From contig JAZQSV010000043.1 in assembly GCA_045630265.1 (NCBI GenBank), positions 1 through 25,973 on the forward strand: DNA of 25,973 nt. Reading direction: 5' to 3'. A program made the position numbers and the translations under genes. The notes under the pieces were generated by a model, which made no database searches, had not been told where the DNA came from, and worked only from the letters and a program-made list of their open reading frames with translations. Positions within the stretch are counted from its first letter, which is position 1. The number at the start of each line of letters is the position of its first letter. Of the stretch, positions 22,721-25,973 are shown piece after piece. This DNA comes from UMGS1279 sp045630265. GTDB lineage: Bacteria > Bacillota > Clostridia > Oscillospirales > Acutalibacteraceae.

Positions 22721-24712
22721 TTACCTTTGCCCTTCAATACTTAGCTTCTTGTTGGTATTTAAAATTAGTAAGGCCACAGTTACTATGAAGATGGCAACCA
22801 CCAAAGCGCCTCCCAATGCACCAACAATATTTAGCGAAGCAGGGTTAAGTATAAGTGTACCTACCGTATAAATAAGGTAAGAAACGGTATAACCAACCCC
22901 AAGCTGGAAGCCAATGCCTCCCCATAGCCATTTTGCGCTCTTCATCTCGGCATTCATAGCACCAATAGCCGCAAAGCAGGGGGGAGTGTAAAGGTTAAAC
23001 ATAAGGTAAGAAAGAGCGGCTATTTTTGTAATGGCCATAATACCTGCAACCTCTGTTCCTGCGCCCTCCATAAGGGCAAGCTCTTCGGCGTCAATAAGGT
23101 TATCAAGTCCTACAAAGCAAACGGCAAGGGTGCCAACAACGTTTTCCTTTGCAATAAAGCCTGTAACTGCCGCGGCGGCAAGCTGCCAGGAAAGAACGCC
23201 CACAAGCGGGAAGATAATATATGCGAAAGGCTTTGCGATGGTTGCTAAGATTGAGGCATCTGCCGACTCTGCAACGGCAAAGCTCCAGGTAAAGGTTTGC
23301 ATAAGCTGTACCACCATATTGCAAAGAAGTATTATGGTGGCGGCCTTTACAATGTAGGACCAACCGCGGGAACACATTGCTTTGAATGCTCCCCAAAGAG
23401 AGGGAATTTTGTATTCGGGAAGCTCAATAATAAAGAAGGATTTTTTACGTCTGTTACCTGTAATGGCGTTTATAAGAAGTGCGCCAACAAAAATTAAAAC
23501 TATTCCTAAAAGATACATTAGGGTGCTCACCCAACCTGCATTATCAAAAAACGCACCTGCAAAAAGGGAAATTACGGGAATTTTTGCGCCACAGGGCATA
23601 AATGGGGCAAGCATTGCGGTTGCCCTTCTTTCGCGCTCGTTTCTAATGGTACGGCTTGCCATAACTCCCGGAACTGCGCAGCCAATGGTAATAACAAAAG
23701 GAATAACCGACTTGCCCGAAAGACCGACCTTTTTAAATATAGGGTCTAAAACCACCGCAACGCGGGACATGTAACCGCAGTCCTCTAAAAGGGCAATAAG
23801 GAAATACAAAACCATAACAAGCGGCAAAAAGCCAACAACGGCAATTACGCCGCCAATAACACCGTCAACTAAAATTGCCGAGAGTAGTGGGCTTGCATTT
23901 TTAAGTAGGTCGCCCACTAAGGATTGGAATGCCTCAAGCCAGAAAACAAGCAGGTCGGCAATAGGGGTACCCACCCAAACCTGAGAAATCTGGAAAACAA
24001 GGAACATAACTACTGCAAAAATCGGAATACCAAGCCATTTGTTTGTAAGAACAGCATCGATTTTATCGCCGAAGTTTTTGTCCTTGGTTAAAACCTTGCG
24101 GATCTCAACCTCTTTTACAACCCTTTTTACAAACTCAAAACGTTTTTTGTCGGCAGCTACCACAATTGCTTTATCGGTAAGGTCGATATCGCCCTCCAGA
24201 TAGGGTGCAGGCTGGCTTTTGCCAACACAGCTTATGGCGGCTTCAACAACAGCCCTGAGTCCGTCACTTGAGGTTGAAACGGTTTCAACCACAGGGCAGC
24301 CAAGAAGCTTTGATAAAAGCTCGCAGTCTATTTCTGTTTCCTTTTTCCTATTTATATCGCTTTTGTTTAGCGCCACAACGGTCGGTATACCAAGCTCTAA
24401 AAGCTGTGTGGTAAAGAAAAGACTGCGGCTTAGGTTTGTACCATCCACTATGTTAATAATAACGTCGGGATTTTCGTTTTTAACGTATGTACTTGTAACA
24501 CTCTCTTCGCTGGTAAAGGGGGACATTGAGTATGCGCCCGGAAGGTCAACTGCAACAACGCTCTTTCCGTCGCTAAACGACCTTTTTATAGGGTGCTCTT
24601 TCTTATCCACCGTAACACCCGCCCAGTTTCCAACCTTTTCATTTCGGCCGGTAAGGGCGTTGTACATTGTGGTTTTACCCGAGTTCGGGTTTCCTGCAAG
24701 CGCAATTCTCAT
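22721..24712 (-). CDS. feoB: Ferrous iron transporter FeoB
   Basis: A 663-residue inner-membrane Fe2+ permease with an N-terminal G domain: G1 GNPNSGKT (7-14), G3 DLPG (56-59), G4 NKSD (116-119), with NWAGVTVDKKEH as switch I. A short helical regulatory domain follows, and from about 225 two gate-containing transmembrane modules (PCGAKIPVISLF, FIAKENVVGTL). It is shorter than E. coli FeoB (773) but normal for Firmicutes. GGAG lies 8 bases before the ATG. It follows feoA with a terminator between them and is followed by the Cys-rich gene. Expected to work under anoxic, iron-poor conditions. Confidence 0.97.
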   Translation of the reverse strand: MRIALAGNPNSGKTTMYNALTGRNEKVGNWAGVTVDKKEHPIKRSFSDGKSVVAVDLPGAYSMSPFTSEESVTSTYVKNENPDVIINIVDGTNLSRSLFFTTQLLELGIPTVVALNKSDINRKKETEIDCELLSKLLGCPVVETVSTSSDGLRAVVEAAISCVGKSQPAPYLEGDIDLTDKAIVVAADKKRFEFVKRVVKEVEIRKVLTKDKNFGDKIDAVLTNKWLGIPIFAVVMFLVFQISQVWVGTPIADLLVFWLEAFQSLVGDLLKNASPLLSAILVDGVIGGVIAVVGFLPLVMVLYFLIALLEDCGYMSRVAVVLDPIFKKVGLSGKSVIPFVITIGCAVPGVMASRTIRNERERRATAMLAPFMPCGAKIPVISLFAGAFFDNAGWVSTLMYLLGIVLIFVGALLINAITGNRRKKSFFIIELPEYKIPSLWGAFKAMCSRGWSYIVKAATIILLCNMVVQLMQTFTWSFAVAESADASILATIAKPFAYIIFPLVGVLSWQLAAAAVTGFIAKENVVGTLAVCFVGLDNLIDAEELALMEGAGTEVAGIMAITKIAALSYLMFNLYTPPCFAAIGAMNAEMKSAKWLWGGIGFQLGVGYTVSYLIYTVGTLILNPASLNIVGALGGALVVAIFIVTVALLILNTNKKLSIEGQR

Positions 24713-24773
24713 AACAAATCTCCTCTACTTTAAATGAAAGTGTTTACACTATATAAACTGCATTTTTTAGGGT

Positions 24774-24793
24774 GAGTTAGTCGTCGCCAACTC
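24774..24793 (-). repeat. Second stem-loop in the feoA-feoB gap
   Basis: GAGTTGG and CTAACTC on the minus strand pair over 7 positions with one G-U around CGACGA, just downstream of the intergenic terminator. Without a T run it is not itself a terminator; it could stabilise the 5' end of the feoB message. Confidence 0.4.
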
Positions 24794-24801
24794 GTTGCCG
24801 T

Positions 24802-24824
24802 AAAAAAAGCCGAAAAGCTTCGGC
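24802..24824 (-). terminator. Intrinsic terminator between feoA and feoB
   Basis: On the minus strand GCCGAA-GCTT-TTCGGC (24809-24824) is followed by seven T (24802-24808). It lies about 23 bases after the feoA stop and about 90 before feoB, so it would make feoA more abundant than feoB by partial read-through, or separate two units. Confidence 0.85.
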
Positions 24825-24846
24825 ATATTTTAAATTTAAGTGGGCC

Positions 24847-25059
24847 TTAAATTTCAATGGCTTCGGCAAGGGCGCTATCAATATTGTAGCGGCTATCCTT
24901 AATGGAAACTACAAGACTTTTTTTAAGGTGGGAAACAACAACGATTTTTTCACCCGCATAGCAACCAAGCGAAAACAAAAAGGCATTAAACTCCTCGTCA
25001 AAGGTAGCAACATCTTTAATAATATATTCCTGTCCTTCCACTGCTTCAAGCAAAGTCAT
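24847..25059 (-). CDS. feoA: FeoA family protein
   Basis: A 70-residue SH3-like cytoplasmic protein with the FeoA pattern: TLLEAVEGQEYIIKDV at the start, FLFSLGCYAGEKIVVVSH in the middle (family: L-x-x-G-l-x-x-G) and SLVVSIKDSRYNIDSALAEAI at the end. FeoA supports FeoB-mediated ferrous iron uptake, probably by binding FeoB's cytoplasmic part. It is the first gene after the feo promoter. GGTGG lies 6-7 bases before the ATG. Confidence 0.93.
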   Translation of the reverse strand: MTLLEAVEGQEYIIKDVATFDEEFNAFLFSLGCYAGEKIVVVSHLKKSLVVSIKDSRYNIDSALAEAIEI

Positions 25060-25093
25060 TTTAAACCACCGTTCGTTTCCAACTAAAATTCAA

Positions 25094-25145
25094 TTAGCAG
25101 CGGCTAACCCAACCGCAATTAATAAGCGGTTAGCAGCCTCTAACC
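25094..25145. promoter_or_regulatory. Duplicated TTAGCAGCnnCTAACC operator-like element
   Basis: Two 16-bp copies, 25094-25109 and 25130-25145, differ at two positions and lie 36 bp apart. The second is embedded in a palindrome, GCGGTTAG-N6-CTAACCGC (25126-25147). They sit just downstream of the predicted feoA transcription start. GGTTAG/CTAACC half-sites recall DtxR/IdeR-type iron boxes, but the spacing differs, so the binding protein is uncertain. Confidence 0.65.
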
Positions 25146-25152
25146 GCATTAC

Positions 25153-25181
25153 AGTATATCCTTTTTTTGTCTCATTGTCAA
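25153..25181 (-). promoter_or_regulatory. Sigma-A promoter of feoA
   Basis: On the minus strand TTGACA (25176-25181), 17 bp, TATACT (25153-25158); start near 25146, next to the operator-like repeats. Confidence 0.82.
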
Positions 25182-25247
25182 GTGCTTTTTTGAAAAAATC
25201 TTCCAATTTTAAAAGAATTAGAAACTATTTTTTAGTTTGTGTTAGAC

Positions 25248-25276
25248 TTGAAAAAAAGCGGACGCTATGATATACT
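25248..25276 (+). promoter_or_regulatory. Sigma-A promoter of pyrR
   Basis: TTGAAA (25248-25253), 17 bp, TATACT (25271-25276) with an extended -10 TG at 25268-25269. The leader is only about 40 bases, too short for a PyrR-type attenuator. Confidence 0.78.
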
Positions 25277-25324
25277 GAGTGCATAGGATAAAACATATAT
25301 CCATCATTAAAGGATGTTGATTTT

Positions 25325-25858
25325 ATGGATAACTTTAAAACACAGATAATGGATGCCGAGGCACTGGAGCGCTCTATAAGGCGCATATCCCACGAAATTG
25401 TGGAAAAAAACAGAGGCTCTGAAAATCTGGTGCTTATAGGAATTAAAAGCAGGGGAATCCCACTTGGCGAAAAAATATGTGAAAATATAAAGAAAATAGA
25501 GGGCGCAGCACCGCCTTTTGCTACAGTGGATATTCACCACTACCGCGACGATATTGATGGCGAAGGAGTGAGCTTGGATACCAAAAAGCCAAACATTCCC
25601 TTTTCGGTTACCGATAAAACGGTAATACTTGTGGATGACGTACTCTATACCGGCAGAACGGTCCGCGCCGCTATAGAGGCGGTTTTTTCACTTGGCAGAC
25701 CAAGAGCAATTCAGCTTGCAATTTTGGTGGACAGAGGACATAGAGAGCTACCTATCAGGGCAGATTATATAGGCAAAAACATCCCCACCTCAAAGGAGGA
25801 AAGAGTAAAGGTTTGCATAGAGCCCTTTGATGAAATAAGCGGAGTATATTTAAAATAA
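25325..25858 (+). CDS. pyrR: PyrR, pyrimidine regulator/uracil phosphoribosyltransferase
   Basis: A 177-residue type I phosphoribosyltransferase fold. The PRPP loop VILVDDVLYTGRT (100-112, with Asp104, Asp105 and Thr109-Thr112) is intact, and VDIHHYRDDI and LVDRGHRELPIRADYIGKN follow the PyrR pattern. In Gram-positive bacteria PyrR binds pyr mRNA leaders when UMP is high and causes termination, with weak UPRTase activity. Here no pyr biosynthesis gene follows: a strong terminator comes at once, so it would act in trans. AAAGGATG lies before the ATG. Confidence 0.95.
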   Translation: MDNFKTQIMDAEALERSIRRISHEIVEKNRGSENLVLIGIKSRGIPLGEKICENIKKIEGAAPPFATVDIHHYRDDIDGEGVSLDTKKPNIPFSVTDKTVILVDDVLYTGRTVRAAIEAVFSLGRPRAIQLAILVDRGHRELPIRADYIGKNIPTSKEERVKVCIEPFDEISGVYLK

Positions 25859-25890
25859 AAAAGGTGAGCTGGGCTCACCTTTTTTATTTT
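25852..25890 (+). terminator. Terminator of pyrR
   Basis: GGTGAGC and GCTCACC pair around TGG (25863-25879), extended by A/T pairs to an 18-bp stem, with a six-T tract and TTTT after it. It overlaps the pyrR stop codon and works on the minus strand too. Confidence 0.92.
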
Positions 25891-25893
25891 AAG

Positions 25894-25928
25894 TAAGAAG
25901 TAATAGGTAAGAGGTAATAGGTATGGTG
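25894..25928. repeat. Tandem heptanucleotide repeat
   Basis: TAAGAAG TAATAGG TAAGAGG TAATAGG TATGGTG: five consecutive 7-base units, the second and fourth identical. It follows the pyrR terminator and leads into the hairpins at 25927. No gene is seen here. Confidence 0.7.
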
Positions 25929-25973
25929 TCGGCAAAGCCGACAATTATAAATAGGTGCCTTCGGCACACATAT
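25927..25973. repeat. Short hairpins at the window end
   Basis: TGTCGGC-AAA-GCCGACA (25927-25943) and GTGCC-TTC-GGCAC (25955-25967), about 24 bases apart from loop to loop, run to the window edge. Size, spacing and loops (AAA, TTC) resemble the array at 309-521, suggesting the same class of intergenic element. Confidence 0.55.

Noticed and set aside
24713..24773. Separate feoB promoter
   Set aside because: A TATATAGT-like stretch exists on the minus strand, but no acceptable -35 element at 16-18 bp was found.
25277..25324. PyrR-responsive attenuator before pyrR
   Set aside because: The leader is about 40 bases, with no anti-antiterminator consensus or terminator.

Overview
This AT-rich window reads as chromosomal DNA of an anaerobic, low-GC Gram-positive bacterium, most likely an uncultured member of the Clostridia. 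Supporting signs are strong Shine-Dalgarno sequences, near-consensus sigma-A promoters, a FeoA/FeoB system with the small Cys-rich FeoB-associated protein, PyrR, an Old Yellow Enzyme of the clostridial type and an AcnX pair. No phage genes, transposase, CRISPR array or rRNA were seen.

Layout. (1) 1-274: divergent tRNA genes, a partial Leu(GAG) and a complete Pro(CGG), each with a consensus promoter. (2) 275-583: an array of short hairpins with variable stems and a constant linker, then an 18-bp terminator stem. (3) 637-2641: a small XRE repressor divergent from an ANL-family adenylating enzyme, with two copies of one palindrome placed over the two promoters. (4) 2703-12172, minus strand: a nine-gene operon with DAHP synthase, chorismate mutase-prephenate dehydratase, AroB, AroC, an aminotransferase, an AroE-AroK fusion, type II dehydroquinase, AroA and TyrA. 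Together these cover the route from erythrose-4-phosphate and PEP to chorismate, Phe and Tyr. Upstream of aroF is an unlisted 21-codon leader ORF with nine Phe/Tyr codons, followed by a terminator and a possible alternative fold, which looks like ribosome-mediated attenuation. (5) 12240-13580, minus: a cytoplasmic neutral-ceramidase-family protein. (6) 13784-22494, plus: seven closely spaced genes between one extended -10 promoter and one 21-bp terminator. They encode an O-antigen ligase/polymerase-like protein, a GT32 glycosyltransferase, a flippase, an iron-sulfur flavoenzyme of the dienoyl-CoA reductase/BaiCD type, a signal-peptide plus C-terminal-TM protein of unknown function, and the large and small AcnX subunits. 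(7) 22556-25181, minus: feoA, feoB and a 52-residue Cys-rich membrane protein, with a terminator between feoA and feoB and a duplicated operator-like element after the feoA promoter. (8) 25325-25858: a stand-alone pyrR, then a terminator, heptad repeats and more short hairpins.

The best candidates for something new are the Phe/Tyr attenuator of the aro operon, the flavoenzyme/surface protein/AcnX group joined to a polysaccharide module, and the hairpin array. All functional assignments come from motifs read by eye; no database search or folding program was used.
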